DNA of 28,565 nucleotides from CAIKOD01 sp035543455 (GTDB lineage: Archaea; Halobacteriota; Methanomicrobia; Methanomicrobiales; Methanospirillaceae). How positions within the stretch are numbered: position 1 is the first letter of the stretch; each line of letters opens with the position of its first letter. The notes below the pieces were generated by a model. The model made no database searches and was not told the DNA's origin. It worked only from the letters and a program-made list of their open reading frames with translations. Below, piece by piece: positions 15,813-24,470 of the stretch. The stretch spans positions 1 to 28,565 of the forward strand of contig DATKKE010000042.1 of the NCBI GenBank assembly GCA_035543455.1, in the 5' to 3' direction. Both the position numbers and the translations under genes were made by a program.

Positions 15813-16346
15813 TCAGTATTGCTCGTATACTGCATTTACGTCCCTGACTTTGTAGGTGACGCCGTTGATAGTTGCATATACCTCGACCCGGTCCGATCCC
15901 TTTGTCCCTGCAAGGTCGACAGATGCTCCTACCGGTATCTGGCCTTCGAACGGTATCTCCTTCATCTCCTTGAGCCCGTCTGAACGGGTGACCCGTACGA
16001 GGATATTTTTCACAAAAATCTGTCCGGGTCCTCCGACGAAGGTAACAGTTATCGTGCTGTACACCCTGTCCTTGTCGATCCTGATATCCACCGCATACGG
16101 GGGCGGAGGCTGGGTTACGTCTGCCGGAAGGGCGTCCGTTGGTACGGTAGTGATGACCTGTACCGCGGTTGTTTCCATTGCCGGCGGCGTGACGATGCCC
16201 GAAGGAGGAACTATCGTAGAACTGGTAGTTACCTGAGTAGCCGGTGGCTGAACCTGTTGCTGGTTCAGACAGCCTGTTGTGAAAATAAGAACGATACAGG
16301 CCAGAACAAGGATACTATATACCGGAGTTTTTTTACTGTCTCCCAT
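15813..16346 (-). CDS. Predicted lipoprotein, unknown function
   Basis: The N-terminus has a hydrophobic core (S-I-L-V-L-A-C-I-V-L-I-F) ending in a lipobox-like T-T-G-C near residue 26, so lipid attachment and anchoring outside the membrane are predicted. A low-complexity linker rich in P, T, Q and V follows (about 30-80). A C-terminal domain of about 95 residues has a beta-sandwich-like alternating pattern (Y-S-T-I-T-V-T-F-V-G-G-P-G). I do not recognise the family. The frame is open to an ATG at 16388, and a TATA-like CATAATATTC about 28 bases above it could support a leaderless start there. I prefer 16346 because it gives a standard short n-region. The gene is divergent from the RDD-protein gene. 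Confidence 0.72.
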   Translation of the reverse strand: MGDSKKTPVYSILVLACIVLIFTTGCLNQQQVQPPATQVTTSSTIVPPSGIVTPPAMETTAVQVITTVPTDALPADVTQPPPPYAVDIRIDKDRVYSTITVTFVGGPGQIFVKNILVRVTRSDGLKEMKEIPFEGQIPVGASVDLAGTKGSDRVEVYATINGVTYKVRDVNAVYEQY

Positions 16347-16528
16347 GGTTAACCGGTACGTACAAGGATGCGTCGAATCAATAATCATTCCGATCAGGAC
16401 CGTTATCAGGAGAATATTATGGGAAAAAGGGTAGATTAATCATATAACTTTCCTGGCGGAGATAAAAATCATTCGATAGATTGAAGAATACCATTGACGA
16501 TGTTTTACCTAAAGCAGGAGATTTTGGG

Positions 16529-17128
16529 ATGTACTGTTCTAAGTGCGGGAAAAAGACTGATGATTCCGGGAGGTACTGCCAGTGGTGTGGTGCGGATCTC
16601 AAGGCTGCACCGCCAAAACCCCTTTTAAGGAGGAAAGTGATGGGGATAAGGACTGAAGATTTTGCCGGTCCCGGGCGGCGCTTCATCGCATTAATCATTG
16701 ATATTATATTTGTCATTATTATCGATATCTTCGTAATGGGGGTCACCGGGCTCACCGAAGGCGTACGCATGGCCTACCAGATCATCCGGGGATACCCGGT
16801 GACGGACCGGTATGGGGACGTGGTCACATCAATACTGCCGACCCCGGTCATCTACTCCTTTGCCGTTCTCATAATTCTCGTTCCCTGGCTGTATTTCGCA
16901 TTTCTTGACAGTTCCAGGAACCAGGGGACTCTCGGCAAGATTGCGGCCCGGGTGGCGGTCACCGATATCAACGGGTCCAGGATCACCTTTGCCCGCGGTA
17001 CCCTTCACTTTTTTGCGATGTATTTATCAGCCTTTATCTTTTTCGTCGGGTTCATCATCATCCTGTTCACCCGCCAGAAACAGGGACTCCACGATATCAT
17101 CGCAGGATGCCTGATGTTCAGGCAGTAA
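16529..17128 (+). CDS. RDD-family membrane protein with N-terminal zinc ribbon
   Basis: Residues 1-25 form a zinc ribbon, Y-C-S-K-C-G-K-K then Y-C-Q-W-C-G-A-D-L. An RDD domain follows, with G-R-R-F-I-A-L-I-I-D opening the first membrane helix, a second helix near residues 110-130, and a C-terminal pair of helices near 160-190 ending in K-Q-G-L-H-D-I-I-A-G. RDD proteins are membrane proteins, some linked to ion transport; the role here is unknown. I chose the ATG at 16529 because AGGAGA lies seven bases upstream and the ribbon begins directly. An in-frame ATG at 16481 lacks an SD. A TATA-like CATATAACTT at 16441-16450 would give a leader of about 60 bases. The gene converges with the SemiSWEET gene. 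Confidence 0.87.
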   Translation: MYCSKCGKKTDDSGRYCQWCGADLKAAPPKPLLRRKVMGIRTEDFAGPGRRFIALIIDIIFVIIIDIFVMGVTGLTEGVRMAYQIIRGYPVTDRYGDVVTSILPTPVIYSFAVLIILVPWLYFAFLDSSRNQGTLGKIAARVAVTDINGSRITFARGTLHFFAMYLSAFIFFVGFIIILFTRQKQGLHDIIAGCLMFRQ

Positions 17129-17370
17129 TATCCTCCCTCTCTCATTTCTCCCGGTTTCTTTTTTACCTCCTTCGTCCCTGCTATGAAAATTCCCGCGGAA
17201 CCGGCTTTCCATTGCTGGTCGATAACGAGGCAGCGGAAGCCTGTTGGGATATGGCGTTGCCGGTCGGGCAGTCACGCACGGTTCCAGGCCAGAATTAAAT
17301 GCAGTTTTCACTTCTCCGCGAGTCCTGGCAGGACCCCTGCAAAGATGGTAAACCCTGGACTGTCAGGAAT

Positions 17371-17388
17371 GCCTGATGCATATCAGGC
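17371..17388. terminator. Hairpin between convergent RDD and SemiSWEET genes
   Basis: GCCTGAT and ATCAGGC form a perfect 7-bp stem with a 4-base loop, 11 bases past the minus-strand SemiSWEET stop. It could act for both strands. No long T run follows, so its use as a terminator is tentative. The rest of the 271-base spacer holds only a T6 tract (near 17158-17164) after the RDD gene. Confidence 0.35.
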
Positions 17389-17399
17389 AAACTCCATCC

Positions 17400-17669
17400 C
17401 TATTTTGTCGTTTCATGCCTGAACCGGATTTTCAGGATGACCAGGACAAGTACCAGTACGAGGGTAATCCCATTCGCGAGAATTACGGGCATTTCACCAA
17501 TAAATATGCCATAAACGAACCATAAAAAAATTCCAAGAGCGAATATCAGGAGCATGATCCAGGAGAGCTCGATGCATGAACGCATCTTCCATGTCCGGAA
17601 TACCTGGGGAAGAAATGCAAATGTTGTACAACTTCCCGCGATATACCCGATGAGCGCTGCTGGTTCCAC
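17400..17669 (-). CDS. SemiSWEET/PQ-loop family transporter
   Basis: This 89-residue protein has three predicted membrane helices (about 5-25, 37-57 and 63-83) and the PQ motif F-L-P-Q-V-F-R-T-W in the first, as in SemiSWEET sugar transporters. These work as dimers of three-helix units. The conserved S-W-I-M and the W-x-x-Y-G-I segment of the second helix also fit. The substrate, a small sugar in characterised members, is inferred only. The minus-strand start lies 23 bases after the stop of the Cys-rich ORF, so the two may be co-transcribed. Confidence 0.88.
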   Translation of the reverse strand: MEPAALIGYIAGSCTTFAFLPQVFRTWKMRSCIELSWIMLLIFALGIFLWFVYGIFIGEMPVILANGITLVLVLVLVILKIRFRHETTK

Positions 17670-17692
17670 ATCATCACCATTTCCGTGACAAC

Positions 17693-17854
17693 CTAGTCAT
17701 ATTTACCTTTCAGTCCTGCCCAGCCGGTGAACCCACAGTAAATACAACCGATTCCTTCACATTGCCGGCATTTCCGCGCAGGTTTTCGTACAAGAACAGA
17801 GCCCGTGCAATTACAATAGGTACAACCCGCCCCCTCACAATGGGAGCACGTCAC
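17693..17854 (-). CDS. Cys-rich microprotein with DnaJ-like CxxCxGxGC repeats
   Basis: This 53-residue frame carries two near-parallel zinc-binding units. C-S-H-C-E-G-A-G-C with C-T-Y-C comes first. C-R-Q-C-E-G-I-G-C with I-Y-C-G-F-T-G comes second. The spacing is that of the DnaJ-type zinc finger, joined by a basic V-R-K-P-A-R-K. Twenty bases or so before the SemiSWEET start it ends in TAG. The only canonical start in frame is GTG at 17854, without a good SD. The open frame continues upstream to a TGA-TAA pair at 17912-17917 and encodes a strongly acidic stretch (D-E-I-E-D-D-E), which itself looks coding. An ATG near 17897 is in another frame, so a frameshift or unusual start is possible. 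Function unknown. Confidence 0.55.
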   Translation of the reverse strand: MTCSHCEGAGCTYCNCTGSVLVRKPARKCRQCEGIGCIYCGFTGWAGLKGKYD

Positions 17855-17970
17855 CCTGCAGTATGGACTTTCATCGTCTTCGATTTCGTCCCCATCTCCC
17901 TTATCCGGTTGTTATCAGTGTGTTTCACCGGTTGAGCATTAAAAATTCGCGTCCCTCTTCCCGTCCTCTA

Positions 17971-19617
17971 TCAGATTTTTAAGACTGCTCCCTTGTCTGC
18001 CTGACCGACCAGTTGAGCATAGCGCCTGAGGACTCCGGATAATTCCCTTTCCCTGGGAATCCACCGGCTCTTTCTTTTTCCCAGTTCCGCGGCCGGGACG
18101 ATAATGTCCAGTGTTTTCTTATAAAGGTCGATCGCGATCTCATCGCCGTTATGAACAAGCGCGATCGGACCGCCTGCCGCAGCTTCGGGGGCGATATGAC
18201 CGATGCAGGGACCGCGTGTCCCGCCCGAAAACCTGCCGTCCGTTACCAGTGCCACGGATTTATACCCAAATCCTGTCAGCGCGGAAGTCGGGGCGAGCAT
18301 CTCGGGCATCCCGGGACCGCCACCGGGTCCTTCGTACCTGATTACGACCACATCCCCCTCACGGACCTGCCGCGAGAGAATGGTGGTCATCGCCTCCTTT
18401 TCGCCGTCGAAAACCCTGGCAGGCCCCCGGTGGACCCACATCTCCTTAGGGACGGCAGCGCATTTGACCACCGCCCCGTCAGGCGCCAGTGTCCCACGCA
18501 GGACCCGGAGCCCCCCACCAGGGTTGACCGGGTCGGCCATGCTCCTGATAACCGTTTCATCCCTTACTAATGCGGCTTTCCCAATCTCGTGAATACTCTT
18601 TCCCGATACCGTCGGTACATCGAGGAGAAGCGGCAGGAGCCTGGCCAGTACCGCCGGAATGCCGCCCGCACGGTATAATGTCTGCATGGAATGAGGCCCT
18701 CCGGGCTGCATGTTGCAGATATGGGGCGTTTTTTCGCCTATCGTGTTGAACAAATCGATACCCAGGGGAACTCCGGCTTCCATGGCGACTGCCATCAGGT
18801 GAAGGACCGTGTTTGTCGACCCTCCAAGGGCCATATCCACCGCGATCGCATTGGACAGACTCTGTACGGTGATGATGTCGCGGGGCCTGATACCGCCCCG
18901 GACAAGCCCGACGGCCCTCTCCCCGCTTTCCCTGGATATTCTTAGCTTTGCCGCATCGACCGCCGGAATAGCCGCCATGCCCGGCAATGACAAACCCAGT
19001 GCCTCGGTCATGCAGGCCATGGTATTTGCGGTATACAGTCCCTGGCAGCTGCCGCATCCGGGCATGGCAGAGCACTCAAGTTCATTGAGGGCAGATTCTT
19101 CCATCCTTCCCGCAGCTACCTTTCCGACACCTTCGAACACGTCGATGAGGGACAATTCTTTCCCGCCAAGATACCCGGAAAGCATCGGGCCCCCGGTGAC
19201 GAGGATCGTTGGAATATTGCACCGTGCGGCAGCCATCAGCATCCCCGGGACGATTTTATCACACGTCCCCACGCAGACCAGGCCGTCGAAACGGTGAGCT
19301 TCGGCCATCAGCTCGATGGAATCTGCAATATTCTCTCTCGATGGAAGGGAATACCTCATCCCTTCGTGACCCATGGCGATTCCATCGCAGATCCCGATTA
19401 CACCGAATTCAAACGGGACCCCACCCGCGGCTGCAATTCCCTCTTTTACCTTCCCGGTAAGCGTCCTTAAGTTGGTATGCCCGGGGACGATGGTATTATA
19501 GGCGTTGGCAACCCCGATGAACGGGAGTCCCATTTCACGGTCGGTCACGCCGAGCGACCTCAGCAACGCCCGGTTCGGCGCCCTTTGGTACCCGGTTTTC
19601 AGTTCATCGCTGCGCAT
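17971..19617 (-). CDS. ilvD: Dihydroxy-acid dehydratase
   Basis: IlvD dehydrates 2,3-dihydroxy-isovalerate and its methylvalerate homologue, giving the keto-acid precursors of valine, leucine and isoleucine. The Fe-S cluster cysteines lie in G-T-C-D-K-I-V-P-G (near residue 118) and P-G-C-G-S-C-Q-G-L-Y-T-A-N-T-M (near 189). The A-L-G-G-S-T-N-T-V-L-H-L segment and the C-terminal D-G-R-F-S-G-G-T-R-G-P-C-I-G-H active-site motif are intact. Length (548) is normal. The ATG at 19617 has AGAGGGAG about nine bases upstream and a TATA box about 45 bases upstream. It appears to be transcribed alone; the next minus-strand genes start about 120 bases further on. Confidence 0.97.
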   Translation of the reverse strand: MRSDELKTGYQRAPNRALLRSLGVTDREMGLPFIGVANAYNTIVPGHTNLRTLTGKVKEGIAAAGGVPFEFGVIGICDGIAMGHEGMRYSLPSRENIADSIELMAEAHRFDGLVCVGTCDKIVPGMLMAAARCNIPTILVTGGPMLSGYLGGKELSLIDVFEGVGKVAAGRMEESALNELECSAMPGCGSCQGLYTANTMACMTEALGLSLPGMAAIPAVDAAKLRISRESGERAVGLVRGGIRPRDIITVQSLSNAIAVDMALGGSTNTVLHLMAVAMEAGVPLGIDLFNTIGEKTPHICNMQPGGPHSMQTLYRAGGIPAVLARLLPLLLDVPTVSGKSIHEIGKAALVRDETVIRSMADPVNPGGGLRVLRGTLAPDGAVVKCAAVPKEMWVHRGPARVFDGEKEAMTTILSRQVREGDVVVIRYEGPGGGPGMPEMLAPTSALTGFGYKSVALVTDGRFSGGTRGPCIGHIAPEAAAGGPIALVHNGDEIAIDLYKKTLDIIVPAAELGKRKSRWIPRERELSGVLRRYAQLVGQADKGAVLKI

Positions 19618-19660
19618 AGCTGAAAACTCCCTCTGTTTATGAACAATAGGCCGTGTAACA

Positions 19661-19670
19661 TTTTTATATC
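19661..19670 (-). promoter_or_regulatory. TATA box of ilvD
   Basis: GATATAAAAA on the minus strand would start transcription near 19640. That leaves a short leader holding the SD sequence AGAGGGAG. Confidence 0.55.
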
Positions 19671-19785
19671 ACCGGTACCCCTGACAGAGGAATGGGTATC
19701 CCGAAAATCATTGCTTGCTCTCCGCCGCAACCGGGGCAACACGGAAGGCACCGGATACCGGTCATATCGCCCGACTATTTCGTGG

Positions 19786-21183
19786 TTATTGCCTGCCGAA
19801 CAGTGTGGCAGCCCTGACAAAGGAACCCGCGAACTCGTTCGTAAAATACGCGTGGGTATAGCATCCCGTCACATTGTACTCTGAGAGCCCGTCGTTTCCC
19901 CCCGAGATCCCGCTCCCGCGTTCCAGCTTTATGATAAATTGCGCATCCCCGTCGCAGGCAAGCCGGGAGTAATGGAATTCATGCCCTTTTACTTCCATAC
20001 CCTTCCGGAAGAATGAGTTCCCTGTAATACACCTTCCTTTTGAATAACCAAGTGCCTGGACGCGTTCAGTCATCTCTCCGGCTGCAGGGAGGATCCCGGA
20101 CATCCTGAAATTTCCTCCCGCCATAATCGACCGGGAGAGGAACAGGAGGCCTCCGCATTCGCCATAAACGGGCATACCGGCTTCTGCCGCTTTTTTCACC
20201 TGGACCCTGCATGGGGATGTTTCAAGGGCTCCTGCATGGAGCTCGGGATATCCTCCCCCGAGGTATAAGCCATCGATTTCGGGTAACGATTCATGGACGG
20301 GGCTGAACGCGACGATCTCGGCCCCGCAGGACCGGAGCCTGTCGAGGTTGTCCTGGTAGTAAAAACAGAAGACTTCGTCGTTCGCAACACCGATGCGGGG
20401 CCTGTTTTCAGGACCGGGAAAGATCTCCTCTTTATAAGAAAGGGCCGGAGCACTTCGTGCAGTTTTGAGAATTGCCTCGATATCACAGTCCGAGGATATC
20501 GCCTCACCGGCGACATTATCCAGGGGCACTTCGTTCGCCATGTGAAGGCCGAGGTGGCGGCTCTCTACCTCCAGGGCCTCCCTTCGTTTAACCCAGCCCA
20601 TTGCAGGGAGCTCCCTGGTGTATTCAATGAGTGCCCGGTGTCGCTCGCTCCCGATCCTGTTAAAAATTACCCCTCTGAGGGTAAGGGATGGATCGAATCC
20701 CGAATAACCCCTGATCAGGGCGTTGGCGCTTGCCGACATACCTTTTGCATCCACCACCAGTACTACCGGCGACAATAGGAGACGGGCGACATGGGCCGTA
20801 CTTGATTCAGGAGTGCCGTCGAGCCCGTCAAACAGGCCCATTACCCCTTCTATGACGGCTATGTCGGCGCCACGACAGGCCGAAGCAAATGTCTGCCTTA
20901 CTCCCTCCTCCCCCATCATGAACGGGTCCAGGTTTCTTGACGGCCTGGTGCAGATGATGGTATGGTGAGTCGGGTCGATGAAATCGGGGCCGACCTTGAA
21001 AGGCTGGACGACCAGACCCCTGGCAGCCAGTGCCTGCATGAGGCCGCGGGAGATCGTCGTCTTCCCGCACCCGCTGTGGGACCCTGCGATCAGGATACGG
21101 GGGATCTGCACCGTTTTTTGAATAATTTCTCCGTCTTCAGGGTTCCTCTGCTTAGCGGACGCCGTGATCGTTCCCTTCGTCAT
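19786..21183 (-). CDS. CbiA/CfbB-family a,c-diamide synthase (cobyrinate or Ni-sirohydrochlorin)
   Basis: The enzyme uses ATP and glutamine to amidate the a and c side chains of a tetrapyrrole. CbiA acts on cobyrinate (corrinoids); CfbB acts on Ni-sirohydrochlorin (coenzyme F430). The two cannot be told apart here. The P-loop is G-S-H-S-G-C-G-K-T-T (residues 34-43), with K-V-G-P-D-F-I-D-P-T-H-H after it. The class I glutamine amidotransferase domain has its nucleophile Cys343 in Y-G-E-C-G-G and a histidine in G-H-E-F-H-Y-S near 401-406. Length is 465 residues. The frame runs 160 codons further upstream, but that part lacks family similarity and lies under the divergent gene. The ATG at 21183 lies 30 bases from a TATA-like element, suggesting a leaderless message. 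Confidence 0.9.
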   Translation of the reverse strand: MTKGTITASAKQRNPEDGEIIQKTVQIPRILIAGSHSGCGKTTISRGLMQALAARGLVVQPFKVGPDFIDPTHHTIICTRPSRNLDPFMMGEEGVRQTFASACRGADIAVIEGVMGLFDGLDGTPESSTAHVARLLLSPVVLVVDAKGMSASANALIRGYSGFDPSLTLRGVIFNRIGSERHRALIEYTRELPAMGWVKRREALEVESRHLGLHMANEVPLDNVAGEAISSDCDIEAILKTARSAPALSYKEEIFPGPENRPRIGVANDEVFCFYYQDNLDRLRSCGAEIVAFSPVHESLPEIDGLYLGGGYPELHAGALETSPCRVQVKKAAEAGMPVYGECGGLLFLSRSIMAGGNFRMSGILPAAGEMTERVQALGYSKGRCITGNSFFRKGMEVKGHEFHYSRLACDGDAQFIIKLERGSGISGGNDGLSEYNVTGCYTHAYFTNEFAGSFVRAATLFGRQ

Positions 21184-21207
21184 GTCCACTGCAGTGTGGT
21201 TCTTACA

Positions 21208-21218
21208 AAGATAAATCC
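21208..21218 (-). promoter_or_regulatory. TATA-like element of the a,c-diamide synthase gene
   Basis: GGATTTATCTT on the minus strand is centred 30 bases before the ATG at 21183, which has no SD. This supports that start and a leaderless transcript. Confidence 0.45.
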
Positions 21219-21294
21219 ATGAGGGAACGAGCTCATTCCGGCTTGCTTCGGATAGCTCTTTTTCCTCGGAACGTACAATATTTTTTACGTGACT

Positions 21295-21774
21295 ATGGAG
21301 AAAACAGAGAAAGTCCTCATTGCGATTGTGATAGCGGTTGCCGTTGTTGCAGTTGTTTTTATTCTCATGAATGGTTTCGGGATCACACCCGTGAAAAATT
21401 CCTCTCCGAATGCTACCTTTAAAGCGGAGGCTGTCGTAAGGACGAAAGACGTTGTGTTCAGCTATATCCCTCCCGCTCTTCTGCCGGGCTCGTACAGCGC
21501 TGCCTACGAATTCCGGAAGAACAACGTGACTCAGATCCAAGACCGGCATACGTTCACGGAGGTCTCGCCGGAGAACCCGATACAGATCGGTTTTCCGAAT
21601 ACCGGGAATGGAACATACACGGTCTACATGCTGATCAACGACCAGAACCAGAACCCGGTCCACAAGAGTATCAGCGTCCTGGTCCTCGGCAATAACACCA
21701 CCTTCAGTTCGGCGTCGTTCCTCGATGCCAAAAACACAGGCAACCCGTTTTCTTCCCCCATACCGGTCCTTTAA
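21295..21774 (+). CDS. Membrane-anchored extracytoplasmic protein, unknown function
   Basis: A basic and acidic N-terminus (E-K-T-E-K) is followed by one long hydrophobic segment (about residues 7-27, A-I-V-I-A-V-A-V-V-A-V-V-F-I-L), which would act as an uncleaved signal anchor. The outer part of about 130 residues is rich in N, T and S with several N-x-S/T sites and a beta-like pattern. I recognise no family. The frame begins with GTG at 21289, but ATG at 21295 is more natural; no SD is seen. The gene is divergent from the a,c-diamide synthase gene and is followed by oligo-T and a hairpin. Confidence 0.72.
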   Translation: MEKTEKVLIAIVIAVAVVAVVFILMNGFGITPVKNSSPNATFKAEAVVRTKDVVFSYIPPALLPGSYSAAYEFRKNNVTQIQDRHTFTEVSPENPIQIGFPNTGNGTYTVYMLINDQNQNPVHKSISVLVLGNNTTFSSASFLDAKNTGNPFSSPIPVL

Positions 21775-21804
21775 TTTTTTAAGGTCCAGGAAGGGGTCCT
21801 TTTT
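21775..21804 (+). terminator. Oligo-T and hairpin terminator region
   Basis: A T6 run directly follows the stop codon. Next come AGGTCC and GGTCCT, a 5-bp stem with one mismatch, and then TTTTT. This could end the plus-strand gene. Confidence 0.5.
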
Positions 21805-21998
21805 AAGATCTCTGTATGCTTAACAGCGTAGCGAATACCAGGAATCGGTCCTGCCCTGATACCATTTCAGATGATTAAAGAGAGCGCCATATCCGAAATC
21901 GATTCCGGTTGGGGGGCTCTCCCTGTTAACTCTCACGGACTGATATGTTCCATCGTTCAGACCAGGCCGAGTGGGATGCATGGTGAGAAGATTGATAA

Positions 21999-24470
21999 TT
22001 AACCCAGTCCGAACTGTGCGAGGGTCGTCCTCGAAGGGTCGATACTGCCCCAGTCCCAGCCGAGTGCCTCGATAATCCTTGATATGGGCTGCTTTATCGT
22101 TTTATCGAGCATCATCTCGTAATCGACGGTAAATTCGGGCGGCACCTGGTCGCCGTATTCGAAGCACAGGACGTCGGTCTTCATATATTTTGCTTTCACT
22201 CCCTTGATGTACACGCGTTTCGGCTTGCTGCCCTTCGAAAATTCCATCCCGAGATGCTTGTTCGCATACCTGGCTCCCCTGATATGGGCATCGTCATTTT
22301 CATAATCGTCGAGCTGTTTGCCGATACCGCCCGGGATGCCGATCTCATCGAGGGAATACCTGCCCGACCGGTAATTCCTGATGATATCGCCGAGATATCT
22401 CCTGATCTCCTCGAAGGGCTCCCCGTGGAGGATCATCTCCATCACTCTCCGCTGGACGGTTTTCGTGATGTGCGGGTAATCGCTTCTCCGGATCTCGAAA
22501 CCCACGATATCGATCTCATCGACGGTCTTGCCCTCTTTCCAGATGAGGTGCCCGGCGTACCGTTTCTTTTTTCCTGCCTGGAAGAACCGCCCGTAAATTT
22601 TTTCGAACTTGATCGAGAAGAAATGGGTATCCGCCGAGAGCTCCTTCTTTGCAAAGTCCCGGTAACTCTCATTGAGACGTTGTTCGATCTCCCGGGCCTT
22701 CGCGATAGTCCCGTCGATTCCCGATTCGGGCAGTTCAACCATGCAGGAATCGGTATCCCCATAAATAACGTGGTATCCTGCCTGTTCGATCACCGATCTC
22801 GTATGCTCGATGATCGCCCTCCCGACCGATGTGACCGCCGCTCCGATCTCCCGGTCATAGAGCCTGAAACGGGTGTACCCGCTCACCCCGTAGTAGGTGT
22901 TCATGATCACTTTCAGCACGTTCTGCTGGAGGTCGAACAACACATATTCCGGTGAACCGAAGGGATGAAGGTTCCTCTGTCTCTTCTTCTCATCACGCTC
23001 GACCATGAGCTCGGAAATAATGCTCCGGGTTAGGCCGTCGGGCTCTTTCCTGAACCTGATACCGTTTGGCGCACGCAACTCCCCATCCGGGTCCTTCGTC
23101 TCGGGAGAGGCGTTGATGGTCATCATCGCCATGGGATAGAGGGATTTCAGGTCTAGCACCACGACATTGGAACGGATTCCCTTCGAAGGGTCGAATACCG
23201 TGGCTCCTTCAAATTCATTTGCTGCGGCAAATCCTTTCGACGGGAGGACATATCTCCCATGTGCCTTGCGGAGGATATAAATGTCAATTACATTCGAAGA
23301 GTTGAGAGTCCTGTCGAGCGGGCAGCCTACATACCTGGCGATCTCCCGGTAAAATTCGATGATACTGTTTTTCCGGTTTATCCCCACGCACAGTTCGACA
23401 TCCTTGAAATTATATTCGACAAGGAGTTCGGGGTCGTCCTTCCACAGGTCGCTGACTCCGCCCTTGTAGCGGACCTTGGCATCCCCGAGCTCGGCTTCAG
23501 CCACGGCATCGAGCCTGTACGACTCCCGTCCCGTCAGCTGCATCTTCCGGTAGCCCGAGAGGAGGTCGAAAAGTGCCCGCCCGCGGAGTGCATTCCGTTC
23601 GGTTTGTCCGGGGAGCCGGGCAAGCGTTGTCGGGTCGAGGCCGAGGGCCTCCATTCTGCCGGTGATATACGGCATGTCGAAATCCACGAAATTCCAACCC
23701 GAAAGAATATCCGGGTCCTTTTTCCTGATATATTCGACAAATCCCCCGATCATAGCGGTTTCGCCCGGATACGTGCATATCGTGTGCCGATCGTGAGAGA
23801 AGCACCCGTTCTTCAGCCCCCCCTTCGCCTGCCGTCCGGAAAAATCATAGGCATCGCCGCAGGGGCTGGATACGAATGTCGTGTAATGGTCGTCAAATGA
23901 ATCCCATGCGGTAAGACAGATGATCCGGTCCCGGCCCGGCTCGGGGAACCCGCGTTCGTCTTCGCACTCGATATCGAGGATGCAGATCCGGGCCGGAGAT
24001 ATACCGGGCGCCTGTTTTAAGTCTCTATAACCTGACACGGTATCCGGGGCCCACACCCCGCTTGTAAGACCGCTGTCGATAAGGAACCGGGTTGCGAACG
24101 GGATGTCTGCCTCGTAATGGCGGTATCGTTCACGGAGTTCCCGGACCTCACCGGGCCGTATGGTGTAAAGTCTGGTGAGCGTTTCTCCATGAATAGAGCG
24201 GTATACATGGTCTGTATCTACGGTAACGTTCGGCGCATGGGTCTTATCGTTCGCTTCCTTCTCAGGTACGTAAAAATAAGGTTTGAACCCGGTTACCTGC
24301 AGGTGGGCAGCCAGGCCTCTCTCATCCCGGCCGAAGATATGGATGATGGGCCCGTCCGGGGTATTGCTGTATTCGACCTGGTTGATCCCGATGGCGAGAC
24401 CATCCCTGGCTGGACCGCCAACCCTGCCAACAAGCGTCATCTGGCCTGTTATCGGTTTCTGATCAGTCAT
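21999..24470 (-). CDS. polB: Family B DNA polymerase
   Basis: This is a replicative-type B-family polymerase with proofreading. The exonuclease motifs are intact: Exo I D-I-E at 166-168, Exo II N-F-V-D-F-D at 260-265, Exo III Y-N-F-K-D at 353-357. The polymerase motifs are A, D440-L-K-S-L-Y-P-M; B, K520-x3-N-T-Y-Y-G; and C, Y-G-D-T-D-S at 570-575. Motif A has Met after S-L-Y-P where many relatives have Ser; as far as I recall this occurs in haloarchaeal and related lineages. The C-terminal T-T-L-A-Q-F-G-L-G may be a degenerate PCNA-binding peptide. No intein is present and length (823) is normal. The ATG has AGGAG five to six bases upstream and overlaps the mdh stop by 8 bases, implying translational coupling. 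Confidence 0.96.
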   Translation of the reverse strand: MTDQKPITGQMTLVGRVGGPARDGLAIGINQVEYSNTPDGPIIHIFGRDERGLAAHLQVTGFKPYFYVPEKEANDKTHAPNVTVDTDHVYRSIHGETLTRLYTIRPGEVRELRERYRHYEADIPFATRFLIDSGLTSGVWAPDTVSGYRDLKQAPGISPARICILDIECEDERGFPEPGRDRIICLTAWDSFDDHYTTFVSSPCGDAYDFSGRQAKGGLKNGCFSHDRHTICTYPGETAMIGGFVEYIRKKDPDILSGWNFVDFDMPYITGRMEALGLDPTTLARLPGQTERNALRGRALFDLLSGYRKMQLTGRESYRLDAVAEAELGDAKVRYKGGVSDLWKDDPELLVEYNFKDVELCVGINRKNSIIEFYREIARYVGCPLDRTLNSSNVIDIYILRKAHGRYVLPSKGFAAANEFEGATVFDPSKGIRSNVVVLDLKSLYPMAMMTINASPETKDPDGELRAPNGIRFRKEPDGLTRSIISELMVERDEKKRQRNLHPFGSPEYVLFDLQQNVLKVIMNTYYGVSGYTRFRLYDREIGAAVTSVGRAIIEHTRSVIEQAGYHVIYGDTDSCMVELPESGIDGTIAKAREIEQRLNESYRDFAKKELSADTHFFSIKFEKIYGRFFQAGKKKRYAGHLIWKEGKTVDEIDIVGFEIRRSDYPHITKTVQRRVMEMILHGEPFEEIRRYLGDIIRNYRSGRYSLDEIGIPGGIGKQLDDYENDDAHIRGARYANKHLGMEFSKGSKPKRVYIKGVKAKYMKTDVLCFEYGDQVPPEFTVDYEMMLDKTIKQPISRIIEALGWDWGSIDPSRTTLAQFGLG

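Noticed and set aside
21184..21663. 160-codon upstream extension of the a,c-diamide synthase frame
   Set aside because: It lacks similarity to the family, lies under the divergent membrane-protein gene, and the TATA geometry supports the ATG at 21183.
22254..22955. 233-codon plus-strand frame inside polB
   Set aside because: It is antisense to the conserved polymerase and has no family features.
22997..23160. Unusual motif A (S-L-Y-P-M) in PolB as a sign of an inactive polymerase
   Set aside because: The catalytic aspartates of motifs A and C and all exonuclease residues are intact, and this variant appears to be lineage-typical, so inactivity is not supported.
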